Below are positions 50,158-58,450 of a DNA stretch of 64,000 nucleotides, in pieces; within the stretch, counting starts at the first letter, position 1, and each line of letters starts with the position of its first letter. Source of the DNA: a virus; the IMG/VR virus record IMGVR_UViG_3300001533_002237, positions 1 through 64,000 of that record. The stretch is one strand, 5' to 3'. Below the pieces are notes generated by a model. It had not been told where the DNA came from, made no database searches, and saw only the letters and a list, made by a program, of their open reading frames with translations. The position numbers and the translations under genes were made by a program.

Positions 50158-51240
50158 ATGAGAAAAAGAAGAAATTTTTGGAATAAAGAAAATTGTCATA
50201 AAGCAGCATTAAAATATTTAACAAGAAGTGAATTTAAATTAAATTATCCTTCAGCATATCATAGCGCAAGGAAAAATAAGTTTCTTAATGAAATTTGTTC
50301 ACACATGATTAAATTGGGTAATATAAAAAAAAGATGTATATATTCTTTTGAATTTTCAGATAATCATGTTTATGTGGGATTAACAGGTAATCCAAAAAAA
50401 AGAATGATGTGGAGAAAAAATAATAAAAAAGATTCAGTAACTAAACATATTTTAAAAACTGGACTTGAACCTAATTATAAACAATTGACAGATTTTATAG
50501 ATATCAATGAAGCATCTAAAATGGAAGGTATTTTACTTAATAAATATATTAATGATGGTTGGAAAACATTAAATATATCAAAAACAGGTGGAATTGGTAG
50601 CGACAATTTTTTTTGGAATAAAGAAAATTGTCACAAAGAAGCATTGAAATATCAAAGTAGAAATGATTTTAGAATTAACTCTGGAAGTGCATATAACTCA
50701 TCACGTAGAAACGGATGGTTGAATGAAATTTGTGAACATATGGAAAAGCCTAAACGTGTAATATTTTGGACTTTTGATGTATGTAAAAAAGAAGCATTGA
50801 AATATCAAACTAAGAAAGAATTTAGTGAAAAATCATCTTCTGCATATAGCACATCTGTGCAAAATAAATGGATTGATGGGATTTGTGGTCATATGCATAA
50901 ATTACCATATAATACTATTTATTGGACTAAAGAAAATTGTGAGAGTGCTGCAAGTAAATGTAAAACGAAAACAGAATTTGCTAAAAAATATGGTGGTGCA
51001 TATTATAGGTCACGTAAGAATAATTGGTTAAATGAATTTTTTTTAATATTAATTATTGGGATGTTAAGTTCATGTGCTACAATACAAGTTAATCAATATT
51101 CAAATATTGGAATATCGCCTGAAGTCAGAAAAGAACAGATTAATGCTCAAAAAAGAATTAACAAACAACAAAGAATTGTTAATAGAGAACATAGGAAAAG
51201 AACTAGATATATTAATAACCTTCAAAATAAAAAAATATGA
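50158..51240 (+). CDS. GIY-YIG homing endonuclease with WTKExC modules, run into a lipoprotein sequence
   Basis: Residues 1-50 and 155-290 carry four copies of a 45-residue module (FWNKENCHKAALKY...AYHSARKNKFLNEICSHM and relatives). Between the first and second copies is a GIY-YIG domain (CIYSFEFSDNHVYVGLTGNPKKRMMWRK with the Glu in EASKMEGILLNKY). The last module breaks off at NNWLNE and continues as FFLILIIGMLSSCATIQ, which looks like a lipoprotein signal peptide, then a basic helix to 51240. The normal module would end NEICxHM. The frame therefore joins an endonuclease to a different gene, probably through a one-base change in a T-run at 51037-51044. Confidence 0.7.
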   Translation: MRKRRNFWNKENCHKAALKYLTRSEFKLNYPSAYHSARKNKFLNEICSHMIKLGNIKKRCIYSFEFSDNHVYVGLTGNPKKRMMWRKNNKKDSVTKHILKTGLEPNYKQLTDFIDINEASKMEGILLNKYINDGWKTLNISKTGGIGSDNFFWNKENCHKEALKYQSRNDFRINSGSAYNSSRRNGWLNEICEHMEKPKRVIFWTFDVCKKEALKYQTKKEFSEKSSSAYSTSVQNKWIDGICGHMHKLPYNTIYWTKENCESAASKCKTKTEFAKKYGGAYYRSRKNNWLNEFFLILIIGMLSSCATIQVNQYSNIGISPEVRKEQINAQKRINKQQRIVNREHRKRTRYINNLQNKKI

Positions 51241-51355
51241 TTGGGATGATGTTAAATGGGGTGAAGGATTTAAAAGAGCAATACAAAAATTAATTGAAGG
51301 TGACGTAGATGTCGTTTATTTAAATTATAATGCACATAGACAAGGAAACATATAA
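51032..51355 (+). pseudogene. Small lipoprotein gene with two one-base frame changes (reconstruction)
   Basis: ATG 51032 opens MNFF and then hits TAA in the T8 run (51037-51044). With one more T the frame reads MNFFLILIIGMLSSCATIQ, a signal peptide with lipobox LSSC, followed by a Lys/Arg/Asn-rich helix to 51240. A second shift at the A7 run (51229-51235) would continue it as KYDWDDVKWGEGFKRAIQKL to TAA at 51353-51355. The restored product is about 107 residues. Adjacent genes encode an amidase-like and a membrane-anchored protein, so an outer-membrane lysis partner is conceivable. The reconstruction needs two indels, so confidence is limited; sequencing error is an equal alternative. Confidence 0.4.
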
Positions 51356-51938
51356 AATATCAACTTATAATCATTATAAGACTAAAACAGTTAAAACTCA
51401 AATTGTAATTGGTTCTAGTTTGAGAAAAGATAATAATCATATTAAAAGACTACAACATAAAGAATTTGGTAAAACAAAAAAATGGAATACATTTACAATT
51501 AATCGAGAAGGAAATATTTATCAACATTATGATGATAAATATCATAGTGATTTTCTTGGTGTTAAAGAAGGCGATAAGCGCAGTATATCAATTGTATTAG
51601 AAAACATGGGTTGTTTATTTGAAACAACATCTGGAGAGTTTATAAATTGGTTAAATGAGTTTTGTATTAAAGATCGAGTTGTTGAAAAAGAATGGTTAGA
51701 TTATGATTTTTGGGAAAAATATTCTGATGAACAATTAGATAGTCTTATTAATTTAATTAATTTTTTGTGTGAAAAACATAATATACCTAAAACATTTATT
51801 GAATTTTACACATATCATAAAAATACTCATAAATTTAAAGGAATTGTATTTAGAGGGAATTATATTGAAGACAGTAGTGATATGAATCCTTTGTTAAATA
51901 TTGACCAATTAACTGAGATGTTATCTAATGATAATTAA
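51330..51938 (+). CDS. Amidase_2-like protein lacking the zinc ligands
   Basis: The 202-residue protein follows the N-acetylmuramoyl-L-alanine amidase (PGRP/T7 lysozyme) layout: KTQIVIGSSLRKD, WNTFTINREGNIYQHYDDKYHSDFLGV and KRSISIVLENMG, then SDEQLDSLINLINFLCEKHNIP. The first histidine position reads GSSL instead of HHT, and no C-terminal H...C ligand pair appears near the expected place. It is therefore probably inactive as an amidase. The canonical paralogue is encoded at 57707. The start overlaps the lipoprotein-frame end. A structural or regulatory role, or peptidoglycan binding, is possible. Confidence 0.6.
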   Translation: MHIDKETYKISTYNHYKTKTVKTQIVIGSSLRKDNNHIKRLQHKEFGKTKKWNTFTINREGNIYQHYDDKYHSDFLGVKEGDKRSISIVLENMGCLFETTSGEFINWLNEFCIKDRVVEKEWLDYDFWEKYSDEQLDSLINLINFLCEKHNIPKTFIEFYTYHKNTHKFKGIVFRGNYIEDSSDMNPLLNIDQLTEMLSNDN

Positions 51939-51939
51939 T

Positions 51940-51948
51940 AGTATTTAT
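51940..51948 (+). promoter_or_regulatory. Putative phage late promoter (AGTATTTAT)
   Basis: AGTATTTAT lies 13 bases before the ATG at 51962. Confidence 0.6.
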
Positions 51949-51961
51949 ATAAAAAGAAAGC

Positions 51962-52468
51962 ATGGAAAATAGCATAAATCAAAAAACAAGTCCAAACCAA
52001 ATGAGAGAACTAATGAAAAGAGTTCGTGAAGGTAAATTTATTGTAAATGAATCTGAAGCACTAAAGAAAGATTTAAGTGTTAATGATATGTTAAAAATAA
52101 CTCGTAGACTAAATGAAGATGTTAAAAATAAAGAAACGATTTATGACCAAAGTATTGAAGAAGAAAAAATTAGAAGATTTTTTGATGATATGGAAGTTAG
52201 TCTTAAACTAATTGATTTAGAAGTATATGATGACCTTGTTTTCTGGGGAGGAACTGTTGATGGTGTTATTCAGTTTGTATATAAAGTAACTCCTGAAGAA
52301 AGTACTTCTGGTGTTGAGTTTAATTATCTTGAAGATTTTTCTCCAGATAATCTTGAGAACGAAGAAATTATTGGTAGACTTGAATCTTATTTTGATACGT
52401 TTTATAAATATTGGAGAGATAATGTTATAAGTAATAATAGTGCAAATGAACCTGAAAAACAATCATAA
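51962..52468 (+). CDS. Unidentified acidic protein
   Basis: The 168-residue product is not recognised. Residues 1-60 are helical (SPNQMRELMKRVREGKFIVNES), the centre is acidic with a beta block (VYDDLVFWGGTVDGVIQFVYKVTPEE), and the last part is helical and polar. There are no membrane segments. It starts a unit with the single-pass membrane protein that follows 2 bases later. The N-terminal pattern of short helices with KFIVNES recalls virion-associated proteins, but without a family. Confidence 0.6.
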   Translation: MENSINQKTSPNQMRELMKRVREGKFIVNESEALKKDLSVNDMLKITRRLNEDVKNKETIYDQSIEEEKIRRFFDDMEVSLKLIDLEVYDDLVFWGGTVDGVIQFVYKVTPEESTSGVEFNYLEDFSPDNLENEEIIGRLESYFDTFYKYWRDNVISNNSANEPEKQS

Positions 52469-52470
52469 AT

Positions 52471-53262
52471 ATGAAAACAATATTTAAAATTTTAATGAAA
52501 AATAACCGATGGGCAATAATGTTAATAATATTATTAATTATTGTTGGTGGTAGTATATATCAAATTCAACATAAAAAAATATTGAATCTTAAAGACAAAT
52601 ATGATTCAGAAGTTAAACTAAAGAATGCTTTAATTGATACTGTTGAAATATTTAAAAACAAAGAAGGTGAATGGGTTGCTGAAAAACTTACAATTCAAGC
52701 CGAACTCAATTATTTGGATGAAATGAATACTCAATTAACTGAAAGTCAAAAAAATTTAATAAAGAAAATTAAAGAAGTTAATAAAGAAAATTCAGTTATA
52801 ACAGCAGCACTTATTCATGCTAATTTTGTAATTGATTCTTTAAAACATAGTGGTGTTGTTCTTATAGATACAACAAATAAAACAGTTAATTTTATTGAAA
52901 CTGATAACCCAAACATTAACTATAATTTTTTAGCAACAGGTGTATTACCTTTTCCAATAAATACAAAACCAAATTTATTTATAAATAAATTAACATTACC
53001 TAATGAACAATTCATTGAATTTCATTGGGAAGATAATAAAAGGAAGGGTTATCCTATTTCATTTAGTGTAACTAATTCAAATAAATATGTAAAAGTATAT
53101 GATGTTAATGGTTATGCAATTCCTGCTTTAAAAAAAGAAATCATCGACCCAACTGGCTGGCAAAAAATTGGTCTTTGGTTTAATAAAAACGGTAAGATTG
53201 TTGGGTATGTCTTTGGTGGTGTAGTTGTTGGTGCTGGTGGTACATATTTTTTAATGAAATAA
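52471..53262 (+). CDS. Membrane-anchored coiled-coil protein, possible inner-membrane spanin-like
   Basis: The 263-residue protein has one N-terminal transmembrane segment (about residues 15-32, WAIMLIILLIIVGGSIYQI). A long periplasmic-type coiled coil follows (about 35-120, KILNLKDKYDSEVKLKNALI, LTESQKNLIKKIKEVNKENS), then a beta-rich region and a Gly-rich hydrophobic end (IVGYVFGGVVVGAGGTYFLM). This layout is shared by inner-membrane spanins and by small Bacteroidota phage proteins of unknown role. A terminator follows. Lysis function is inferred from topology and from nearby amidase-like genes. Confidence 0.6.
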   Translation: MKTIFKILMKNNRWAIMLIILLIIVGGSIYQIQHKKILNLKDKYDSEVKLKNALIDTVEIFKNKEGEWVAEKLTIQAELNYLDEMNTQLTESQKNLIKKIKEVNKENSVITAALIHANFVIDSLKHSGVVLIDTTNKTVNFIETDNPNINYNFLATGVLPFPINTKPNLFINKLTLPNEQFIEFHWEDNKRKGYPISFSVTNSNKYVKVYDVNGYAIPALKKEIIDPTGWQKIGLWFNKNGKIVGYVFGGVVVGAGGTYFLMK

Positions 53263-53299
53263 TATAGATATATTAAGAAGCATATTGTCTAATATAATT

Positions 53300-53330
53300 A
53301 AAAGCACATAAATAATATGTGCTTTTTTTA
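53300..53330 (+). terminator. Intrinsic terminator
   Basis: AAAGCACATA (53301-53310) pairs with TATGTGCTTT (53316-53325), closed by a T-run, between the membrane-protein gene and the next late-type promoter. Confidence 0.85.
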
Positions 53331-53354
53331 TTAAAGCATTTTTTGTATTAACTA

Positions 53355-53363
53355 AGTATTTAT
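53355..53363 (+). promoter_or_regulatory. Putative phage late promoter (AGTATTTAT)
   Basis: AGTATTTAT lies 20 bases before the ATG at 53384, after a terminator. Confidence 0.6.
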
Positions 53364-53383
53364 AAACAACTGATAAACACAAT

Positions 53384-53590
53384 ATGGATAAACAAGAAGT
53401 TAAAGGAATTGTAAATGATGAAATTAATAAATTTGTTAAAGATTCATTAGATAAAGAAATTAAAAATGTCTTAAATAAATCTAATTCATTAACAAGGGGA
53501 GAAACTATTTCTATAATAAAAAATGCAATGGAAGCAGTTTATAAAGTATTGTGGCAAAAAAGAGACTTCTGGAAGACAGGAATTATGTAA
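53384..53590 (+). CDS. Small helical protein
   Basis: The 68-residue product is highly helical and charged (KQEVKGIVNDEINKFVKDSL) with an aromatic end (VYKVLWQKRDFWKTGIM). There is no membrane segment. It is the first gene after the terminator and late-type promoter. Short late proteins with such an end often join virion structural proteins, but this one is not recognised. An HNH endonuclease gene follows 10 bases later. Confidence 0.6.
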   Translation: MDKQEVKGIVNDEINKFVKDSLDKEIKNVLNKSNSLTRGETISIIKNAMEAVYKVLWQKRDFWKTGIM

Positions 53591-53600
53591 TTAATTAGTT

Positions 53601-54233
53601 ATGGAAAATAATGTTGAAAAGAAAAGGGAATACAATAAGCAATATTATTTAAATAATATTGAGAAAAAGAAAAAACGTGAACGAGAGCGTTATTTAAATA
53701 ATAAGAAAAAAATTCTTGAAAGTAGAAAGGATTATTATTTAAATAATGTTGAGAAAATTAAAGAGAAAAATGTCAAATATTATGAAATTAATAAAGAAAA
53801 AATATTAAAAAATAAAAAAGAGTATTATGTTAATAATAAGGAAGATATTATTAATTATGGAATAAAATATAAACGAAATAGATATACTAATGATAAATTT
53901 TATCGATTAACAAAAAATATAAGAAATTTAATATCAAATTCAATAAAAAAGAACGGACATAAAAAAACATCTAAAATACAAAATATTCTTGGTTGTACTT
54001 TTGAAGAATTTAAAATATATCTGGAAAATAAATTTGAAAGTTGGATGAGTTGGGATAATTACGGTAATTGGAATGGTCAACCCAAAGAATCAAATATTTC
54101 ATGGGATATTGACCATATAATACCAGTTTCAACAGCGTGTTCAGAAGAAGATATTATTAAATTAAACCATTATATGAATTTACAACCATTATGTTCATAC
54201 GAAAATAGATTTGTAAAAAGTAATAAAATATAA
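53601..54233 (+). CDS. HNH homing endonuclease with Lys/Tyr/Asn-rich repeats
   Basis: The 210-residue protein has an HNH domain near the C-terminus: WDIDHIIPVSTACSEEDII, then LNHYMNLQPLCSYENRFVKSNK. The first DH pair, the Asn of LQPLCSYEN and a final Lys-rich end match the HNH pattern. Residues 1-85 consist of about seven imperfect copies of a ten-residue unit of the form K-x-Y-Y-L-N-N-x-E-K. These are highly positive and probably wrap DNA. It lies between two late genes and appears to be a free-standing mobile endonuclease. Confidence 0.85.
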   Translation: MENNVEKKREYNKQYYLNNIEKKKKRERERYLNNKKKILESRKDYYLNNVEKIKEKNVKYYEINKEKILKNKKEYYVNNKEDIINYGIKYKRNRYTNDKFYRLTKNIRNLISNSIKKNGHKKTSKIQNILGCTFEEFKIYLENKFESWMSWDNYGNWNGQPKESNISWDIDHIIPVSTACSEEDIIKLNHYMNLQPLCSYENRFVKSNKI

Positions 54234-54246
54234 TAAAATATAATTC

Positions 54247-57246
54247 ATGGCAAACATAAAACCAACACACAAAGAACCGATAAGTCCTCAATCAAAAAAA
54301 TTTGAAAAGGATTTTAAAAAAAGTATGGTAACAAACAATCTTAATATACGTGAATCTCAAGAAAAATTAAATGAAATTGATGAAATGTTAAGTGAAGCAG
54401 AACAATCATTAAAGAAAAAGATTTTTAGTTTACCTAAAATGGAAGCACTTGTATTTAGTGACCCTAAATTATCGGCAGTTTATGATAAAATGGCTGAAGA
54501 TGGTGAAGAAAAATATGGTTATCATCATAATGAAACTATTATGAATATGATTTTTAATGATTATGTATTAAATAGTTCACAATATCTACAAAAATATAAA
54601 AATGCTATACCTAAAGAAAAAAAGAGAAGGGATAAAAGTGGAATTAATCAATTAAAAAAAGCAGGTAAGAAAAAAATGGATGCCACTGGAACAAAATTGG
54701 ATAAAAGTGATGTTGATGAAACAACCAGTGCTGGTAGTGCTGGTGGTGCTGCTGGATATGTTGGATATGCTGGTCCTGCTGCATTTAGTTCGAAAGGTGA
54801 TTTAATGGGTGATAATAAGGAAAAAGGTCAAAAAATAAGAAAACCTATTTGGAAAGGCGGTACAATTATTCAAGAAAGTAATTATTTAATAGACCCATCA
54901 GGTTTTGAAAAATATGTCGATATGCTTAATGAATCTTCGGTTTCTTCTAGTGCTAGTGCTTTTGTAACAAAAATGGGTGATAAAAACAATTATCAAGCCA
55001 ATCAAATTAATACTGATAAAGAATGGAAAGAATTAAATAATCCCAAAGTCTCGGAAATTGCAAGTGAAAAAAAGATGAAGGATAAAGGAAAAGGTAATTC
55101 ATCTGTTATTGATGATAGTAATTTAGTTGGTGGTAGTAATGCAAAACCAACTTACAAGGGTGGTAAAATCGTAAAAAACCCAAACAATACAATAAAGGAA
55201 AATAAAGAAATAAACAAGACTAATCTTAACGAAGGAGCATATAATGATTTTGAACAAGCAAAAAATGATGCATTTAATATAAGTAAAGAAGAAGGTGTAG
55301 TACAACATGTTAATCAAATTTCTGATAATACATATGAAATATCTGATTGGTATGATGCCGATAGTACAGTTGCTAGTTTTGAAAATGGTAAAGAATTAAA
55401 TGAAATGAATCTCGATGAAAAATCAAAATCTAAAGCACAACAGAAATTTATGGGAATGGTACATGCATATCAAAAAGGTGAATTAAGTGATTCTGAAGTT
55501 AGTGATAGTGTTAAAAAAGCAGCGAAATCAATGACGGATAAAGAAGCTGAAGATTTTGCAAGCACAAAACATAAAGGACTACCTGAAAAAGTTAATGAAG
55601 AAATATATGATAAAATAGTTGATATTCAATATTTTAATAAAAATAACCAATTAAAACATAGTGTTGATAATAAAATTAATCCTAATGACCTAAGTAATTT
55701 ACTTGATAAACCAATTAAAATAATATTTACTGATGGTAGTGAAGAAAGAGTTAATTTCGATGAATTTATGCAAGTATATTCACATAATGATGATAGTAAA
55801 TTAAATATTAATGAATATTTAAGTTTACATGATATAGTTGAATACTTATCTGATAGACAAGATGAAAAACCATTCATGATGGGTGATACTAAATGGCAAT
55901 TTGTAAATGCTAGATATCCTGACGGTAAAATCGATATTGGTGTTTATAAATTTGGTGATGATTTAGTTTATGATTATTCAAGATGGATGGAAGAATATAA
56001 CATTAATGAAAATTCAGAGTATTTACAAAAGAAAGATAGTTTACCACAAAGAAATGATAAAAATATTAAAGAAGACACACAAACTATGATACAAAATAAC
56101 GGAAATTCAATGTCAAATAAAGCACAACCAACTGGCGACCAAGGTAATGGATTGCCTGTAGGAACTCAACAAACTAGTGGGTTAAATGAAGCAGAAAAAT
56201 TGCTTGAAGAAATAAATAAAGAATTGGAAGCATTTTCAATTCATCATGATAAATTAAAAATAATGAGTGAAGATAGAAAATCAAATTCTCAAATACTTAA
56301 TGCTCGTGTTGGAGATGAAAATAAGAAAAATTTTAAAAAAGATTTTAAAAATAGTGATACTAAAGATGTCATTAATGTCGAAAAAGAATTACAACATAAA
56401 GACCAACAAACTGATGTACCTAAAGACCCTCAGAAATTAGGTCAGGACATTGAAAAACAAGTAATAAAAAATGCCGATATGAAAAGTGATGAATCACTTA
56501 AAAATGTTGGAAATAGTACAAATAATGATGGTGATGAAATACCTAAACGTAATTTAACAACTAAAGAACAAGAAGAAGTTGATTTATATCGTAATGGACA
56601 ACATAGTTTAAATTATGATAATGAACCTTCTGAACGTTTTGTTGAAAGAATGAAAGCTGACCAAGGAGAATTCTTTGAAATGGGTGAGAAACAAAAGAAA
56701 TTTAAAGGTGATGCACCAATGTATGGTAAAGATAGTCAACCAGTTGATGATGGAATTGAAAAAGTTCAGTTTGATAAGAACGTAAAGAAAAAAAATGATG
56801 ATGTTGCTTGGAATGAAAGAATGGGACTTAATAGTAATATTAAACTTTCTGAATCAATGATTACTGGTAGATATATTGATGTTTTAGGTAAGAGACGTTT
56901 AATGGAGTTTAGACTAAATGAAGTTAAAGAAATTGAAAAACTTGATGAAAATATATTAATGGAATTAAGTTTTGATGGTCTTGGAAACATATATTTAAGT
57001 AAGACAATTGATAAAAAAGTTGTTGTTAATGAAGCTGTTGTTAATGCAATGAATACACATAAATTCTATACGGATGGTAAATCAGTGGTAGCAATAAAAA
57101 ACCCAACACAACAATTGACTGAAGGCAGTGTAAAAGATGATAAACTTGTTGTTAATGAACAAATAGATAAAATAAAACACTTACTTGGATATAAACCAGA
57201 TTCATTTGTTAATACTAGAAATGTAAAGAAAAACAGAGGTTTTTAA
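54247..57246 (+). CDS. Large probable virion protein with a DUF3008-like segment
   Basis: The 999-residue product is mostly polar and probably flexible, rich in Lys, Asp, Glu and Asn. A short Gly/Ala segment (SAGSAGGAAGYVGYAGPAAF) lies at about residue 160. At about residue 393-440 a compact block reads KSKAQQKFMGMVHAYQKG, then VKKAAKSMTDKEAEDFASTKHKGLPEKV. This is the DUF3008 pattern found in phage structural proteins. The last 130 residues are more ordered (MITGRYIDVLGKRRLMEF...). Large size, low complexity and late-type context suggest an abundant virion or internal protein. Cleavage by a prohead protease is possible but no site is proven. Confidence 0.65.
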   Translation: MANIKPTHKEPISPQSKKFEKDFKKSMVTNNLNIRESQEKLNEIDEMLSEAEQSLKKKIFSLPKMEALVFSDPKLSAVYDKMAEDGEEKYGYHHNETIMNMIFNDYVLNSSQYLQKYKNAIPKEKKRRDKSGINQLKKAGKKKMDATGTKLDKSDVDETTSAGSAGGAAGYVGYAGPAAFSSKGDLMGDNKEKGQKIRKPIWKGGTIIQESNYLIDPSGFEKYVDMLNESSVSSSASAFVTKMGDKNNYQANQINTDKEWKELNNPKVSEIASEKKMKDKGKGNSSVIDDSNLVGGSNAKPTYKGGKIVKNPNNTIKENKEINKTNLNEGAYNDFEQAKNDAFNISKEEGVVQHVNQISDNTYEISDWYDADSTVASFENGKELNEMNLDEKSKSKAQQKFMGMVHAYQKGELSDSEVSDSVKKAAKSMTDKEAEDFASTKHKGLPEKVNEEIYDKIVDIQYFNKNNQLKHSVDNKINPNDLSNLLDKPIKIIFTDGSEERVNFDEFMQVYSHNDDSKLNINEYLSLHDIVEYLSDRQDEKPFMMGDTKWQFVNARYPDGKIDIGVYKFGDDLVYDYSRWMEEYNINENSEYLQKKDSLPQRNDKNIKEDTQTMIQNNGNSMSNKAQPTGDQGNGLPVGTQQTSGLNEAEKLLEEINKELEAFSIHHDKLKIMSEDRKSNSQILNARVGDENKKNFKKDFKNSDTKDVINVEKELQHKDQQTDVPKDPQKLGQDIEKQVIKNADMKSDESLKNVGNSTNNDGDEIPKRNLTTKEQEEVDLYRNGQHSLNYDNEPSERFVERMKADQGEFFEMGEKQKKFKGDAPMYGKDSQPVDDGIEKVQFDKNVKKKNDDVAWNERMGLNSNIKLSESMITGRYIDVLGKRRLMEFRLNEVKEIEKLDENILMELSFDGLGNIYLSKTIDKKVVVNEAVVNAMNTHKFYTDGKSVVAIKNPTQQLTEGSVKDDKLVVNEQIDKIKHLLGYKPDSFVNTRNVKKNRGF

Positions 57247-57247
57247 G

Positions 57248-57619
57248 ATGAGTGATTGGAAAAAAATAACTAAAAAAGAATTTGATAATGCAACCAAAAG
57301 GCATTTACCAAATTCTTGGATTAAATTTGGTTTTAAATATTTTTCAAAAGAAACAACAAAAACTAATTTAAAATTAAATAATAGAATTGGATTATTATTA
57401 ATAATATTATTTGTTTTAGGTTTTTTTAGTACAGTATTAAAATTATCATCAACAATAATCGGAATATTTACAATATTATATTCAATATTATTAGTTGGTT
57501 TAGTACTATATCTTTTTAGCGTAGCTATTTTAAATAATATTAGAATTAATAAAATAAGAAAAATACTTGGTGTTAGTAAATTAGAATATAATGCTTTAAT
57601 AAGAAAATTTAATAAATAA
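57248..57619 (+). CDS. Small membrane protein, two transmembrane segments
   Basis: The 123-residue protein has two hydrophobic segments: residues about 47-65 (IGLLLIILFVLGFFSTVL) and 69-92 (SSTIIGIFTILYSILLVGLVLYLF). The first 35 residues are cytosolic, with TKKEFDNATKRHLPNSWI, and the basic tail is IRINKIRKILGVSKLEY. It starts one base after the stop of the large gene and precedes a terminator. The amidase gene follows with its own promoter, so a holin-type role is possible but not shown. Confidence 0.55.
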   Translation: MSDWKKITKKEFDNATKRHLPNSWIKFGFKYFSKETTKTNLKLNNRIGLLLIILFVLGFFSTVLKLSSTIIGIFTILYSILLVGLVLYLFSVAILNNIRINKIRKILGVSKLEYNALIRKFNK

Positions 57620-57642
57620 ACATAATTTAATAAACATAATTT

Positions 57643-57675
57643 AAAGGATATTGCTAAAGTAATATCCTTTTTTCT
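57643..57675 (+). terminator. Intrinsic terminator
   Basis: AAAGGATATT (57643-57652) pairs with AATATCCTTT (57661-57670), followed by TTT-rich DNA. A short direct repeat of AAACATAATTTAA lies just before the stem. Confidence 0.8.
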
Positions 57676-57680
57676 TTTAG

Positions 57681-57689
57681 AGTATTTAT
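57681..57689 (+). promoter_or_regulatory. Putative phage late promoter (AGTATTTAT)
   Basis: AGTATTTAT lies 17 bases before the ATG of the amidase gene. Confidence 0.6.
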
Positions 57690-57706
57690 AATAAAATACT
57701 TAAAAT

Positions 57707-58450
57707 ATGATTAGTCGAAATAGAATATCAATGGGATTCTTTTGTGATAGTCTTCCATATGCAAATCTAGAAAAAGATACTGAAAAAGTAATATTAAATA
57801 AATTAAATTTAAGTGATATAATTCAAGTTGATTTTCCGAGTAATCAATATATTAGAAAACAAACTAATAAAAAACAATTGGTTTTACATCACACAGTATC
57901 TGGACAAGGAGTTGATGGTGATATTGCATGGTGGAGAAAAACGACTCAAAGAATTGGAACAGCAATTATTATTGATTGGAAAGGTAAAATATATCAATGT
58001 TTTAGTAGTAAATATTGGGCATATCATCTTGGTGCAGGTGATGCAAACTTAGATAAAGGTTCAATTGGAATCGAAATAGATTCATGGGGCGGTTTGGTTA
58101 AACACAATAGATTGTGGTATCCAGCAAAATGGGATAAAAAATTAAAAAAGAATATTGCAAATATTTCATTATCACCTGTAAAAAATATTCAAAAATACCC
58201 AAAAGGTTTTAGAGGTTTTTATGCTTTTGAAAAATATACTGATGAACAAATTGAAGCATTACGAAAACTTTTAGTTTTTTTTAGTAAAAAATATAAAATA
58301 CCTCTTGATTATAATGAAGATATGTGGGATGTTTCAGATAAAGCAATGAGGGGTAAAGAAGGAATCTGGACACATGTCAGTTATAGAAAAGATAAATCGG
58401 ATTGTCATCCTCAAACAGAATTAATTGAAATGTTAAAATCATTAAAATAA
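57707..58450 (+). CDS. Endolysin, N-acetylmuramoyl-L-alanine amidase (Amidase_2/T7 lysozyme type)
   Basis: The 247-residue protein is a zinc amidase that cuts the bond between muramic acid and L-alanine in peptidoglycan. Visible ligands are H61/H62 in LVLHHTVSG, H223 in WTHVSY and C233 in SDCHP, the T7 lysozyme set. Other family marks are GTAIIIDWKGKIYQCF and GSIGIEIDSWGGL. An insertion at about residues 130-178 makes it longer than T7 lysozyme. A start helix (residues 1-50) precedes the domain and no signal peptide is visible, so a holin would be needed. It begins a new transcript with a late-type promoter. Confidence 0.9.
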   Translation: MISRNRISMGFFCDSLPYANLEKDTEKVILNKLNLSDIIQVDFPSNQYIRKQTNKKQLVLHHTVSGQGVDGDIAWWRKTTQRIGTAIIIDWKGKIYQCFSSKYWAYHLGAGDANLDKGSIGIEIDSWGGLVKHNRLWYPAKWDKKLKKNIANISLSPVKNIQKYPKGFRGFYAFEKYTDEQIEALRKLLVFFSKKYKIPLDYNEDMWDVSDKAMRGKEGIWTHVSYRKDKSDCHPQTELIEMLKSLK

